From: Clostridioides sp. ES-S-0010-02
GTDB lineage: Bacteria; Bacillota; Clostridia; Peptostreptococcales; Peptostreptococcaceae
DNA length: 64,000 bases
Direction: 5' to 3'
Assembly (NCBI GenBank): GCA_020641055.1
Contig: CP067345.1
Coordinates: 923,317 to 987,316, forward strand
The notes beneath the pieces were generated by a model that saw only the letters and a program-made list of their open reading frames with translations, ran no database searches and was not told where the DNA came from. This document shows positions 30,004-39,546 of the stretch, piece after piece. The translations under genes were made by a program, and so were the position numbers. The number at the start of each line of letters is the position of its first letter. Position 1 is the first letter of the stretch.

Positions 30004-31017
30004 TTGACTACACTTAGTAAAAAAAATCTGACTTATTCGTTGATATTAATAAGTATAGTTGCACTTGTATTTGGAATTGTATTATCCATAACTATTGGGG
30101 CTAAAGATATGAATCTATCGACTGTTATAAGTAGTTTAATAAATATGGAAGATGGAATAAATATGAGAATAGTGAAGGATGTTAGACTTCCAAGGGCAAT
30201 AGCAGCAGCACTTGTTGGAGGATTTTTAGCAGTTTCAGGTGCTATAATGCAAGGAATAACAAGAAATCCTATAGCTGAACCTTCTGTTATAGGAATTACA
30301 CAGGGAGCTACATTTGCTATTGCAATATCATTAGTACTTCAACAAAAATTTCCTAAACTTATACATGGGAACTTTAGTGTAATGATATTTGCATTTATTG
30401 GAGCAAGTATAAGTGGTTTATTTATATATTTTGTAAGTTCAAAATCAAGAGGAAGAGTTAATAATGTAAAATTAGCTCTTGCAGGGGTAGCTCTTGGTAC
30501 ATTGTTAATTTCTTTGGCCTCTGCAATATCTATGTACTTTAATCTATCTCAGCAATTAAGTTTTTGGATATCAGGAGGACTTGTAGGCGTAACGTGGGAA
30601 GGTATAAAGCTATTATTTATAGTTGGAGGTATTGGATTTATCCTATCTATGATTATGGCACCAAGAATAACTATCTTAAGTCTTGGAGAAGAAGTGGCAA
30701 TAGGGTTAGGGCAAAAAACTGACATTGTTAGATTTATATGTATAGTATTAGTAATATTAATGACTGGAGCATCTGTTTCAGTATCAGGTAATATTATTTT
30801 TATAGGTCTTATAGTTCCTCAGATAGCTAAAGGAATAGTAGGCTCAGATTATAAGTATATAATACCAAGTTCTTTGGTTCTAGGAGCTGTGCTACTTGTA
30901 TATACGGATATATTAAGTAGAATGATAAATCCTCCATATGAGACTCCAGTGGGCTCTATAACAGCTCTTATAGGAGTTCCAATATTTATATATCTTGTTA
31001 GAAAGGGGAATAAATAG
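30004..31017 (+). CDS. fhuB: Ferric-siderophore ABC permease, first subunit
   Basis: A 337-residue FecCD-family permease with nine to ten transmembrane helices. Family motifs: DVRLPRAIAAALVGG, AIMQGITRNPIAEPSVIGITQGA, and the C-terminal GLIVPQIAKGIVGSDYKYIIP cytoplasmic loop that docks the ATPase. The start is TTG at 30004, 8 bases after GGAGG (29991-29995); no in-frame ATG fits better. It pairs with the next permease. Confidence 0.9.
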   Translation: MTTLSKKNLTYSLILISIVALVFGIVLSITIGAKDMNLSTVISSLINMEDGINMRIVKDVRLPRAIAAALVGGFLAVSGAIMQGITRNPIAEPSVIGITQGATFAIAISLVLQQKFPKLIHGNFSVMIFAFIGASISGLFIYFVSSKSRGRVNNVKLALAGVALGTLLISLASAISMYFNLSQQLSFWISGGLVGVTWEGIKLLFIVGGIGFILSMIMAPRITILSLGEEVAIGLGQKTDIVRFICIVLVILMTGASVSVSGNIIFIGLIVPQIAKGIVGSDYKYIIPSSLVLGAVLLVYTDILSRMINPPYETPVGSITALIGVPIFIYLVRKGNK

Positions 31018-31022
31018 GTGCT

Positions 31023-32045
31023 ATGAAAAATATTATAAAAACAAATTCTAAAACTTTACTTGTTATTTCAATTTTAATGGTACTTATTTTTGTTGCTTTT
31101 CTAGTTAGTTTAAATTTAGGTTCATTTTCTATAGAACCAATGGATGTCATAAAGACTTTTATAGGACAAGGTCAACGTAATCATGAAATTGCAATATTTA
31201 AACTGAGATTGCCAAGGATAATAATAGCTTTATTGGTTGGTTCAGCATTATCAACAGCAGGTGTAATACTTCAAGGAGTTACAAAGAATGATTTGGCTGA
31301 CTCTGGAATTTTGGGTATAAATTCAGGAGCAGCATTATTTGTAGTAGTTTATATATATCTTATGAATGGTAATGTTTATGAAGGTATGAGTAATCTCACT
31401 GTATTTACAATGCCAGTTGTTGCACTTGTAGGAGCTTTGTTTGGAGCATTTTTGATATATTCTCTTGCATGGAAAGGTGGAATAAATTCATCAAGGTTAC
31501 TACTGATTGGTATAGGTGTAAATATAGCTTTTACTTCAATTTTGACGATATTTCAATTGAAATTTACAACACAAGAATTTAATAGAGTTATGGTATGGAC
31601 ATCAGGTAGCATTTGGGGAACTAGTTGGAAATATGTAATAGCTGTACTTCCATTTATAGTGATTTTTATGGGAATAACTATGTATAAGGCTAAGTATATT
31701 GATGTCTTGAACTTAGGTGATGAAGTGTCTACAAGTCTTGGTGTAGATGTGGAGAAGCAAAGAAGAAGACTCATAATATATGCAGTAATTTTATCTGGTG
31801 TATCAACATCAGTAGCAGGTAGTATTTCGTTTTTAGGTTTAATAGCACCACACATAGGAAGAAAGATAATAGGTCCGAGACATAAAAGACTAATACCAGT
31901 ATCAGCGCTGATAGGTACATTATTACTTTTAGTGGCAGACACTATATCTAGAAATCTTCTTGCTCCTATAGAAATACCAGTAGGTATAGTTGTATCCATA
32001 ATAGGAGTACCATACTTTATTTATTTAATGTTGTCAAATGATTAG
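31023..32045 (+). CDS. fhuG: Ferric-siderophore ABC permease, second subunit
   Basis: A 340-residue FecCD-family permease, partner of the preceding gene in a heterodimer. Seen: KLRLPRIIIALLVGSALSTAG, LQGVTKNDLADSGILGINSGA, and GLIAPHIGRKIIGPRHKRLIP near the C-terminus. The start codon lies five bases after the fhuB stop. Confidence 0.9.
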   Translation: MKNIIKTNSKTLLVISILMVLIFVAFLVSLNLGSFSIEPMDVIKTFIGQGQRNHEIAIFKLRLPRIIIALLVGSALSTAGVILQGVTKNDLADSGILGINSGAALFVVVYIYLMNGNVYEGMSNLTVFTMPVVALVGALFGAFLIYSLAWKGGINSSRLLLIGIGVNIAFTSILTIFQLKFTTQEFNRVMVWTSGSIWGTSWKYVIAVLPFIVIFMGITMYKAKYIDVLNLGDEVSTSLGVDVEKQRRRLIIYAVILSGVSTSVAGSISFLGLIAPHIGRKIIGPRHKRLIPVSALIGTLLLLVADTISRNLLAPIEIPVGIVVSIIGVPYFIYLMLSND

Positions 32046-32059
32046 GAAAGGGTGTTATT

Positions 32060-32842
32060 ATGAATTGTATAAATACTAAAAATCTAAATGTATCATATGG
32101 AAATACCGATATTATAAAAGATTTAAATTTAAATATACCAAAAGGAAAAATAACTACTATAATAGGGGCTAATGGTTGTGGAAAGTCTACAATACTTAAA
32201 ACAATAGGGAGAATTATTAGCCCTAAAAATGGAAGTATATATATAAATGGAGAAGATATATATAAGAAAAAATCTAAGGAGATAGCAAAGAGTATGGCTG
32301 TACTTCCACAAAGCCCTCAAGCTCCTAGCGGGCTTACTGTTTCAGAGCTAATTTCATATGGAAGATTCCCTCATAAAAGTGGATTTGGAAATTCTAGTAG
32401 AGAAGACAGAGATATTGTAAATTGGAGCTTAGAAGTTACTGGAATTTCAGAATTTAAGGATAGAAATATGGAAGATTTGTCAGGCGGACAAAGACAAAGA
32501 GCATGGATAGCTATGGCTTTGGCACAAGAGACTGATATACTTTTGTTAGATGAGCCTACAACATATTTAGATTTAGCTCATCAATTAGAAATACTAAAAT
32601 TATTAGAGGAATTAAACAAAAAACAAGGAAGAACTATTGTCATGGTAATACATGAACTTAATAACGCAGCAAGATTTGCTGACCACATGATAGGTATTAA
32701 GAAAGGTAAGATAGTTTGTCAAGGTAATGCATACGATGTTATGACAAAAGACAATCTGAAGGAGTTGTTTAATATCGATGCAGAAATAGCTACAGACCCA
32801 AGGACAAATAAACCAATTTGTATAACTTATGACATGGTATAA
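32060..32842 (+). CDS. fhuC: Ferric-siderophore ABC transporter ATP-binding protein
   Basis: A 260-residue ATPase of the FepC/FhuC class. Walker A GANGCGKST, Q-loop PQSPQAPSG, signature LSGGQRQRAWIAMALAQ, Walker B ILLLDEPTTYLD, and the switch histidine in VIHELNNA. It drives the FhuB/FhuG importer. Its stop lies 11 bases before the following MATE gene. Confidence 0.93.
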   Translation: MNCINTKNLNVSYGNTDIIKDLNLNIPKGKITTIIGANGCGKSTILKTIGRIISPKNGSIYINGEDIYKKKSKEIAKSMAVLPQSPQAPSGLTVSELISYGRFPHKSGFGNSSREDRDIVNWSLEVTGISEFKDRNMEDLSGGQRQRAWIAMALAQETDILLLDEPTTYLDLAHQLEILKLLEELNKKQGRTIVMVIHELNNAARFADHMIGIKKGKIVCQGNAYDVMTKDNLKELFNIDAEIATDPRTNKPICITYDMV

Positions 32843-32853
32843 ATGGTGACAAC

Positions 32854-34194
32854 ATGGAAAATCAAGAAGCATTAAGACATGAAAAAATATGGATTTTATT
32901 ATTTAGATACTCAATACCTGCAATAATAGCTATGATGGTAACATCGCTTTACAATGTAGTAGATAGAGCCTTTATTGGTTCTATGGAAGGAGTTGGGTCT
33001 ATAGCTATTGCAGGACTTGGTGTAACTATGCCAGTGTTTACACTGATAATAGCTTTTGGAATGTTAGTATCAGTAGGTGCTAGTACAAGCTTGTCTATAA
33101 AGCTAGGAGAAAGAAATAAAAAAGAAGCGGAAAAAATATTGGGTAATGCCCTTACACTATCTATAATTATTTCTATAATTATAACTGTATTAGGATTAGT
33201 TTTTTTAGAAGACATACTTTTTCTTTTGGGAGCAAGCAAAGATTCAATATCTTATGCAAAAGACTATATGAGTGTTATATTGGTTGGAACTCCATTTAAT
33301 CTAATTGCATTTTCTTTAAATAATGCAATTAGAGCAGAGGGAAATCCTAAGTTAGCAGCTAGAACAATGATAGTAGGTTGTATACTAAATTTGATATTAG
33401 ACCCAATATTCATATTTGTGTTTAACTTAGGTATAAAAGGAGCAGCTATAGCAACTGTACTCTGTCAAGTAGTGGTGTTTACTTGGGTAGCACATTATTT
33501 TATAAGAGGAAAATCTAATTTAAAATTAAAAAAATACAATTTAAAATTAGATACAAATATAATAAAAAAAATATTTGCAATAGGTATGACACCATTTGCA
33601 ATGGAAGTAGCTATAAGTATAACTCATGTATTTACTAATAACTCTCTAAAGGCTTATGGTGGAGATTTAGCTATTGGAGCTATGACAGCTCTTACATCTA
33701 TTTTATTGATGTTTATGATGCCAGTATTTGGTCTAAATCAAGGTATGCAAACTATAATATCATATAATTATGGAGCAAAGCAATTTGAACGTGCAAAGAA
33801 AACCTTAATATTGTCTATCATAGTATCTATAGTTATATTATCTTTTGGATTTTTAGTAGTGCAGGTATACCCTGAAGTATTTGTTGGCATATTCAATAAA
33901 GATTCAAATCTAATGGAAATAGCTGTAAGAGGTATAAATATAAATTTAATCACCTTACCTATAATGGGGATTTCTATTGTTGGGCCTGTGTATTTTCAAT
34001 GTGTGAGTAAAGTTAAACATTCTATGTTTTTGACTCTTTTGAGACAGTTTATCTTATTTATACCATTAATTATTGTACTTCCAATTCGATTTAATTTAGA
34101 TGGAGTTTGGTTAGCACAGCCAATTGCAGATTTTATTGCTATGATAATTGTATTATTGTTCTTAAGACGAGAATTTAAGATGAATCAAGCATAA
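32854..34194 (+). CDS. MATE family exporter, last gene of the iron operon
   Basis: A 446-residue exporter with twelve predicted transmembrane helices; family features include YSIPAIIAMMVTSLYNVVDRAFIG, GNPKLAARTMIVG and NQGMQTIISYNYGA. It starts 11 bases after fhuC with no terminator between, so it is probably co-transcribed and Fur-controlled. This suggests a link with iron: export of a siderophore breakdown product, of heme or of a metal-stress metabolite. No siderophore synthesis genes are near. Chance read-through cannot be excluded. Confidence 0.86.
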   Translation: MENQEALRHEKIWILLFRYSIPAIIAMMVTSLYNVVDRAFIGSMEGVGSIAIAGLGVTMPVFTLIIAFGMLVSVGASTSLSIKLGERNKKEAEKILGNALTLSIIISIIITVLGLVFLEDILFLLGASKDSISYAKDYMSVILVGTPFNLIAFSLNNAIRAEGNPKLAARTMIVGCILNLILDPIFIFVFNLGIKGAAIATVLCQVVVFTWVAHYFIRGKSNLKLKKYNLKLDTNIIKKIFAIGMTPFAMEVAISITHVFTNNSLKAYGGDLAIGAMTALTSILLMFMMPVFGLNQGMQTIISYNYGAKQFERAKKTLILSIIVSIVILSFGFLVVQVYPEVFVGIFNKDSNLMEIAVRGININLITLPIMGISIVGPVYFQCVSKVKHSMFLTLLRQFILFIPLIIVLPIRFNLDGVWLAQPIADFIAMIIVLLFLRREFKMNQA

Positions 34195-34211
34195 GATGTT
34201 GAAAAATAAAA

Positions 34212-34258
34212 AGTCCTGTCTCAAAATGATTAAAATCATTTTATAGAGACAGGATATT
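34212..34258. terminator. Bidirectional terminator, iron operon / GGDEF-EAL gene
   Basis: TCCTGTCTC (34214-34222) pairs with GAGACAGGA (34246-34254), and AAAATGAT with ATCATTTT inside. T-rich flanks occur on both strands, serving both converging genes. Confidence 0.85.
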
Positions 34259-36539
34259 ATTTTACAGCATCGTTTGTATTGACTTCATCTAGTGTTTTTC
34301 CAAAAGTCATTTTTTCAAATATTTCTTGAGGAATAGGTTTAGAAAAAACATATCCTTGTATCATATCACAATTAATTTTCTTTAGATATTCCATCTGTAA
34401 GATTGTTTCAACACCCTCTGATACACTATTCATATTTAATTTTTTTGCTAGCTCAACTACAGATTCTATTACATAATTTTCAGATACATTATCTGCGTTG
34501 GGAGAACTAAAAAATGCTCGGTCAAGTTTTAGAGTATCAACTTTTATTTCTTTTAGCATGTTAAGTGAAGAATATCCACTTCCAAAATCATCTAGTGAAC
34601 ATTGAAAACCTTCCTCATGGATTTGGTCTATTACATTGAGTAACATTTGTAAGTTATCAAAGATGAGTGTCTCAGTTAATTCGATTTCCAAAAGTTTAGC
34701 AGGGACATCGTATTTATCACGAATTGTTTTGTATTTTTCTAAAAAATCTTTATTATTTAAATGAGCACGTGAAAAATTAACTGAAATAGGTATTGGAGTT
34801 TCCCCATTATCTATCCATTTTCGTATCATGGCACACGATTTTTCAAACACATAATGGTCAAGTTTGATGATGAAGCCATTTTTTTCAAAAAAAGGAATAA
34901 AATCATTTGGTGGAATAAGACCTCTATCTGGGTCTTGCCATCGCACTAATGCTTCTGCACCTACAATATTATTGTTTTTAAGGTTTACTTTAGGTTGGAG
35001 ATAGACTACAAATTCATTATTATCTAATGCTTCTTCCATTCTATTTTCCATTTCTTTTTCTTTAAGCATTCTCAAACGTTCTAAATCACTATAAAATACA
35101 CATGTGTAAAGTGGATGAGTTACAGTATTTCCTTTAATGTTTTTTCGTGCTACATTTGCACGGTCTTGAATTGATACTAGTGGTATATTTGGGTCATCAA
35201 TTTTATAGACACCTATAGAAAGAGCTATAAAATATTTACATTCTTTATCTTTGTTAAAACTGTTAATATCATTTGTAATATTTTCTATGTACTTAAGAAT
35301 TTCTTTTTGTGAAATAGTTTTAATAAGAATATTAAACTGGTCATTAGAAACTCTACAAAGTAATTCTTCTCGTTCCAAATAATTAGCAATTACATCATGT
35401 ATATATTTTAATGTTTTATCTCCAGCATTACTACCAAAAGAATCATTAATAAGTTTGAATTTATTAATATTTATAGATACTAATGAATAGGTTCCTGCTG
35501 AAGTTGATTCTATGATTGCTTTAGCTTCCATATCAAAACGTGCCTTACTATAGCCTTTAGTTACAGGGTCTACATAGGCGATTTTTATAAGTTGCTCTCT
35601 ATTTTTGCGATTTATAAATATAATCAACATGATAAGTAATAAAAATAATATAATAATTAAAATGTTGATAAAGACTGCTTTTTTTAGAAGTAAATCAAAC
35701 TGTGCATTTGCTACCTTTACTGGAACAATTGAAAGTAGATATAGGTTTTCCTCTTCCAGAGGAACATAGTGCATAGCTTTATAAATACCATCATCCAATG
35801 TAAAGTACATAGAACCTTTTTTGTTCTCTTTTAAATTTGTCTTCATTTCTCTAAGAGTATCTTTACCAGTATAGCTTCCATGTTTTTTAATTGTGTCAAA
35901 AAAGTTTACAACATTTTTTGGTGCGTTTTTGTTGTCTGAACTTACAATGAAATTTCCATTTTTGTCAATGATTTGAGAAAATCCTTCACCCCCAAAACTC
36001 TCCACGCTTAGTAACGTTCTCATAGTATCAAGAGTATTCCAAGCAGTAATAGCTCCAGTTATTTTATCATCTTTATAAAGTGGTACAGAATATAAAATTC
36101 CATATATACCAGATTGAGATTTGATTGGAGTAATTGTCTCTTCACCTTGAAGAGCTTTTCTATAAAAATACTGCCCTCTAACATTACCTGTACTTTCATC
36201 AGTGCCTATAAAATTCCCACTAGAATCAGCAACACCTAACCAATCAAACTTCAGTAATTTTGATTTTTTAGATAAATATTCAGTGACATTTTTATTGTTA
36301 TCACTAAACTGAAAGTAAGTATCTCCTATAGAGTATAATATTTTAAATATACTTTTACATTTTTCATTAATTGTAGTGGAGACACTCTCTGAGATTTCTG
36401 TAAGATACCGCTCTGTTTCACGATGAGTTACTTTACGCAGTGTCATAACAAAAGAAACACAAACTAAGGACACAATTATAAGGAGTGTTAGTAATAAGGT
36501 AATTATTATTTTTTTATTTTGTACGCTTTTAGTATACAT
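34257..36539 (-). CDS. Membrane Cache-GGDEF-EAL c-di-GMP phosphodiesterase
   Basis: A 760-residue protein: transmembrane helix (about 10-32), extracellular dCache-like sensor (about 35-285), second helix (about 288-310), GGDEF domain (about 320-485) and EAL domain (about 500-750). The GGDEF signature is degenerate (RVSNDQF), so it is not a cyclase. The EAL domain is intact: AEALVRWQDPDRG, VNFSRAHL, IELTETL, LDDFGSGYSS, LKLDRAFF and EGVET. It is predicted to degrade c-di-GMP in response to an outside ligand. Its architecture parallels the first, partial gene of the window. Confidence 0.93.
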   Translation of the reverse strand: MYTKSVQNKKIIITLLLTLLIIVSLVCVSFVMTLRKVTHRETERYLTEISESVSTTINEKCKSIFKILYSIGDTYFQFSDNNKNVTEYLSKKSKLLKFDWLGVADSSGNFIGTDESTGNVRGQYFYRKALQGEETITPIKSQSGIYGILYSVPLYKDDKITGAITAWNTLDTMRTLLSVESFGGEGFSQIIDKNGNFIVSSDNKNAPKNVVNFFDTIKKHGSYTGKDTLREMKTNLKENKKGSMYFTLDDGIYKAMHYVPLEEENLYLLSIVPVKVANAQFDLLLKKAVFINILIIILFLLLIMLIIFINRKNREQLIKIAYVDPVTKGYSKARFDMEAKAIIESTSAGTYSLVSININKFKLINDSFGSNAGDKTLKYIHDVIANYLEREELLCRVSNDQFNILIKTISQKEILKYIENITNDINSFNKDKECKYFIALSIGVYKIDDPNIPLVSIQDRANVARKNIKGNTVTHPLYTCVFYSDLERLRMLKEKEMENRMEEALDNNEFVVYLQPKVNLKNNNIVGAEALVRWQDPDRGLIPPNDFIPFFEKNGFIIKLDHYVFEKSCAMIRKWIDNGETPIPISVNFSRAHLNNKDFLEKYKTIRDKYDVPAKLLEIELTETLIFDNLQMLLNVIDQIHEEGFQCSLDDFGSGYSSLNMLKEIKVDTLKLDRAFFSSPNADNVSENYVIESVVELAKKLNMNSVSEGVETILQMEYLKKINCDMIQGYVFSKPIPQEIFEKMTFGKTLDEVNTNDAVK

Positions 36540-36750
36540 TTTTTATGTTCCATCCTCCATCCTTTATTGGCTTACAAAGAAGACTCCTCTCAGACATATT
36601 ATACCAAATATTTCTATCTGTGAAGGTACTAAATTTTATCTTTACGTCTATTCTTATGTAAATTATTTTAAAAAGTAGAGAAGCTATTCTTATAATTTAT
36701 ACTAGAATTTAATTAAATAATATTGTTATGAATTAGAATATTTTATAAAT
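36540..36750. other. Upstream region of the GGDEF-EAL gene
   Basis: No gene seen. It holds the ribosome-binding site (GGATGGAGGATGG on the minus strand, just before the ATG) and AT-rich sequence that must include the promoter of the minus-strand gene; no consensus promoter is clear. Confidence 0.4.
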
Positions 36751-36804
36751 AAAAAAAGAACTGTTTTCAAAATTATTTTAACTATTTTGATACAGTCCTT
36801 TTTG
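36751..36804 (-). terminator. Terminator of the kdgT-uxaA-type operon
   Basis: On the minus strand, GGACTGT...TCAAAATA pairs with a TTTTGA...ACAGTTC arm (arms around 36758-36773 and 36783-36799), and seven T follow. It ends the minus-strand operon starting at 39341. Confidence 0.8.
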
Positions 36805-36894
36805 AGGTTGAAAAAACATTTATAAAAGATTTTTAATTTATAGTATATGTATAAATATTGAATTCATAAAACAATACCTTATATTTATTACAAA

Positions 36895-38058
36895 CTAGAA
36901 AGTAGATGCAATTCTGTAAATACCAAATTCTCTATGGCCAAGGCTTTCAGCTTTAGTGTGTTTACCATTACATACTTCCACTATTTCATCGAATATTTCC
37001 TTACCTATATCTTTAATTTTAGCGCCCTCTGTTATAATTCTACCTGCATTTATATCGATATTATCTATCATTTTATTGTATGTATCACTGTTTCCAGTAA
37101 TTTTAATAACTGGCGAAATTGGGCTTCCTGTTGGAGTACCTCTACCAGTTGAGAAGATTACAATCTGTGCACCACCTGCCACCATACCAGTGATAGAATC
37201 TATATCTTGACCTGGAGTATCCATAAAATATAAACCTTTTTTATCTGAAGGTAAAATCTCAGCATATTCAAGAGCACCCTTGAATGGTTTGTTCCCTGCT
37301 TTATACATACAGCCAAGTGATTTTTCTTCAATTGTTGATAATCCACCAGCTTTATTACCTGGAGTAGGTTGACCACTACGTAAATCTTCTCCCATAGTAA
37401 TTGCTCTTTTTTCTACATCATTTACAAATTTAAGAAATTTTTCTTTCATGTTTTCATCTTCAAAGCGAGTAGCCAATAAATGTTCTGCACCAATTACTTC
37501 TGTAGTCTCACTTAATATACTACTGCCACCCTCATCTATAAGAAGATTTGATGCAATTCCTATTGAAGGGTTTGATGCAATTCCACTTGTTGGGTCAGAG
37601 CCACCACATTCAAGTGCCAATGTAATTTCGCTCATATCAAATTCAACTCTTACTTCTTTTGATATTTCACGAGCCATCTGACTTGCTATTTCAGCACCTT
37701 TAGCTATTGCTTTTAGTGTTCCACCACATTCTTGTATAACAACATAGTCGACTTTTTTTCCTGTTGTAGATATTTCAGATGCTAAATCTTTTGCTTGAAT
37801 ACCATCACATCCAAGTCCAACTACTAAAACAGCAGCTACATTAGGGTTTTTACCAAATCCTATCAATGTTTTTTCTGTAAGCTCTATATCAGAGCCAATT
37901 TGACAACATCCATGTTGGTGTGGGATAGCTATTGCTCCAGGAACAAGTGCTGCAACTCTTGTAGCTGTCTCACTTGAACAGACAGATGTTGGAATAACTA
38001 AAATATGATTACGAATACCATATTGTCCATTTTCTCTTAAATAACCCATTAATTTCAT
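36895..38058 (-). CDS. UxaA-family dehydratase, large subunit
   Basis: A 387-residue protein matching the large (C-terminal) part of altronate/galactarate dehydratases and of related enzymes such as sulfolactate sulfo-lyase SuyB. Seen: GIRNHILVIPTSVCSSE at the start, IPHQHGCCQIG, ECGGSDPTSGIASNP, and FSTGRGTPTGSPISPVIKITGN near the C-terminus. The conserved Cys and His suggest a metal or iron site. It works with the small subunit encoded just upstream. Linkage to a KdgT-like permease favours a sugar-acid substrate (altronate, galactarate or a relative), but the substrate is not fixed by sequence. Confidence 0.85.
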   Translation of the reverse strand: MKLMGYLRENGQYGIRNHILVIPTSVCSSETATRVAALVPGAIAIPHQHGCCQIGSDIELTEKTLIGFGKNPNVAAVLVVGLGCDGIQAKDLASEISTTGKKVDYVVIQECGGTLKAIAKGAEIASQMAREISKEVRVEFDMSEITLALECGGSDPTSGIASNPSIGIASNLLIDEGGSSILSETTEVIGAEHLLATRFEDENMKEKFLKFVNDVEKRAITMGEDLRSGQPTPGNKAGGLSTIEEKSLGCMYKAGNKPFKGALEYAEILPSDKKGLYFMDTPGQDIDSITGMVAGGAQIVIFSTGRGTPTGSPISPVIKITGNSDTYNKMIDNIDINAGRIITEGAKIKDIGKEIFDEIVEVCNGKHTKAESLGHREFGIYRIASTF

Positions 38059-38070
38059 TTTTATTACCTC

Positions 38071-38346
38071 CTATTTTTTATCTCCGCGACCACGCGTACT
38101 TTCAATATTATGTACATGAACATAGTCACCAGTTTTTATGTCAACTGTTGCAATTCCTATAATCTCTCCATATTTATAAACAACATCACCTTTTTTCACA
38201 TCTTCTGTAGCCATTTTATGAAAAACAGGAATATTATCATTTACTATATAAGATTTTCCATCAATTGAAACTTTTTCACCTTTAACTAAAGGTCTAACAC
38301 ATGTAACTAGATTGTCTTTTTCATTTGCATGAATAATTGCATTCAT
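38071..38346 (-). CDS. UxaA-family dehydratase, small (SAF-domain) subunit
   Basis: A 91-residue protein with the SAF beta fold found at the N-terminus of UxaA dehydratases: VRPLVKGEKVSI, then VKKGDVVYKYGEIIGIATVDIKTGDYVHVHNIES. The closing HVHN...R stretch is the family hallmark. In E. coli UxaA this domain is fused to the catalytic part; here it is a separate gene 12 bases upstream of it, as in many Firmicutes and as in SuyA. GGAGG precedes the start. Confidence 0.85.
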   Translation of the reverse strand: MNAIIHANEKDNLVTCVRPLVKGEKVSIDGKSYIVNDNIPVFHKMATEDVKKGDVVYKYGEIIGIATVDIKTGDYVHVHNIESTRGRGDKK

Positions 38347-38366
38347 ATTTTTACCTCCTAAAAATA

Positions 38367-39341
38367 TTAGTTTACTTCTATGTTTTTATTTGTTTTAAAA
38401 ATAGCTTTTTTTCTTTTTTCTCTTTTATCCAAATAGGAGACGAGCATTGGACAGCATATTGCTGTAACAATGATAGCTGCAGCAACTTGTACTGTTGAAA
38501 CAGCCGCAATTGTAGCAAGTGTAGGGTCAATAGCGGCTAAAGCTTCAGGAGTACCAGCCGCATTACCTGCTGTCGTACCAGTAGCTGCACCTACTGCTGG
38601 ATGTTCTGCACGTATAAGTTTCATTACAAAATATCCACCCATACCTGTTATTAGAGTTACAGCAAGACCTAGTATAACTCCAGGGAATCCAGCAGTTATA
38701 ATTTGGTTAAAGTTTAATGCAGCTCCTAAAGGAAAAGCAAAGAAAGGTATTAACAATGTTGTACCAGGTGCAAGAAATTCTCGTATATCTTCATCGAGAT
38801 TACCAAGTATAAATCCAAGTAATATTGGTATGAGTGCTGCAAATAAAGCTACTATAGGCACATTTGCAAGTCCAGTTACTCCAAAGGCAAGCATCGTAAA
38901 AAATGGACCATCATTTAGAGATAAGATAGATATCGCACCAACATCTGTAGAATCTCCATATTCACCAGCAAGAGCAGCAAAGAGACCTCCATTTGAATTA
39001 GTCATAGTAGCAACTATAGCAAGAGGTGTAATACCAATTATGCCTTTAGGCCCAATGAATTTACTAACAATAATACCTAGTACTGCACCAATTACAAATT
39101 TTGTTGCCGTGAGTACTATGCCCTTAGTCAAAGGTTTGCCTGCTTGTCTTATGTTGATTTGAGCGCCATTACATAGACAAAATAGAGCAAGTATACTCAT
39201 TGCACCAGTTTTAAATAAGGAAGTTGTAAATCCTCCAATTTCAAGAGCATGTGGACATACTGTATTAAATAGTGCTCCCAATAGCAGGGGACAGACCATA
39301 AGTCCTCCTGGTATCTTTTTCACCGATTTTAAGATATGCAT
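38367..39341 (-). CDS. kdgT: KdgT-family 2-keto-3-deoxygluconate permease
   Basis: A 324-residue membrane protein with about ten transmembrane segments. Family motifs: KKIPGGLMVCPLLLGALFNT at the start, ATMTNSNGGLFAALAGEYGD, and the C-terminal AAGTPEALAAIDPTLA. KdgT proteins are cation-linked sugar-acid importers. It is the first gene of the operon behind a sigma-54 promoter and feeds the UxaA-type enzyme. No KDG kinase or aldolase is nearby, so the later steps must be encoded elsewhere or the substrate differs. Confidence 0.88.
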   Translation of the reverse strand: MHILKSVKKIPGGLMVCPLLLGALFNTVCPHALEIGGFTTSLFKTGAMSILALFCLCNGAQINIRQAGKPLTKGIVLTATKFVIGAVLGIIVSKFIGPKGIIGITPLAIVATMTNSNGGLFAALAGEYGDSTDVGAISILSLNDGPFFTMLAFGVTGLANVPIVALFAALIPILLGFILGNLDEDIREFLAPGTTLLIPFFAFPLGAALNFNQIITAGFPGVILGLAVTLITGMGGYFVMKLIRAEHPAVGAATGTTAGNAAGTPEALAAIDPTLATIAAVSTVQVAAAIIVTAICCPMLVSYLDKREKRKKAIFKTNKNIEVN

Positions 39342-39380
39342 CTAGTATCACTCCTTTTAATTTTTATATAAGTATTTAAA

Positions 39381-39397
39381 AGCAATTACTATGCCAA
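39381..39397 (-). promoter_or_regulatory. Sigma-54 (-24/-12) promoter of the kdgT-uxaA operon
   Basis: On the minus strand the sequence reads TTGGCATAGTAATTGCT, matching the sigma-54 consensus (TGGCA, 5-base gap, TTGCT). It lies about 40 bases before the kdgT start. The sigma-54 activator gene next door (39609-41501) is the obvious partner. Confidence 0.85.
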
Positions 39398-39546
39398 TAT
39401 AGGTGTTATATAGTTTTTATTTTTATAAGTATTTTTAATATTCGTATAAAATACTGTAGATTGCTTAGATTAAAAAAATTATATGGAAAAATGTAGCGAA
39501 AAAAATAATCTATTTATTATGTAGTAGAATTTTAAATAGAAATAAA

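Noticed and set aside
38470-39162. Long plus-strand open frame opposite kdgT
   Set aside because: It lies wholly inside the well-supported permease gene, has no ribosome-binding site, and its composition is that of a reverse-strand shadow of hydrophobic codons.
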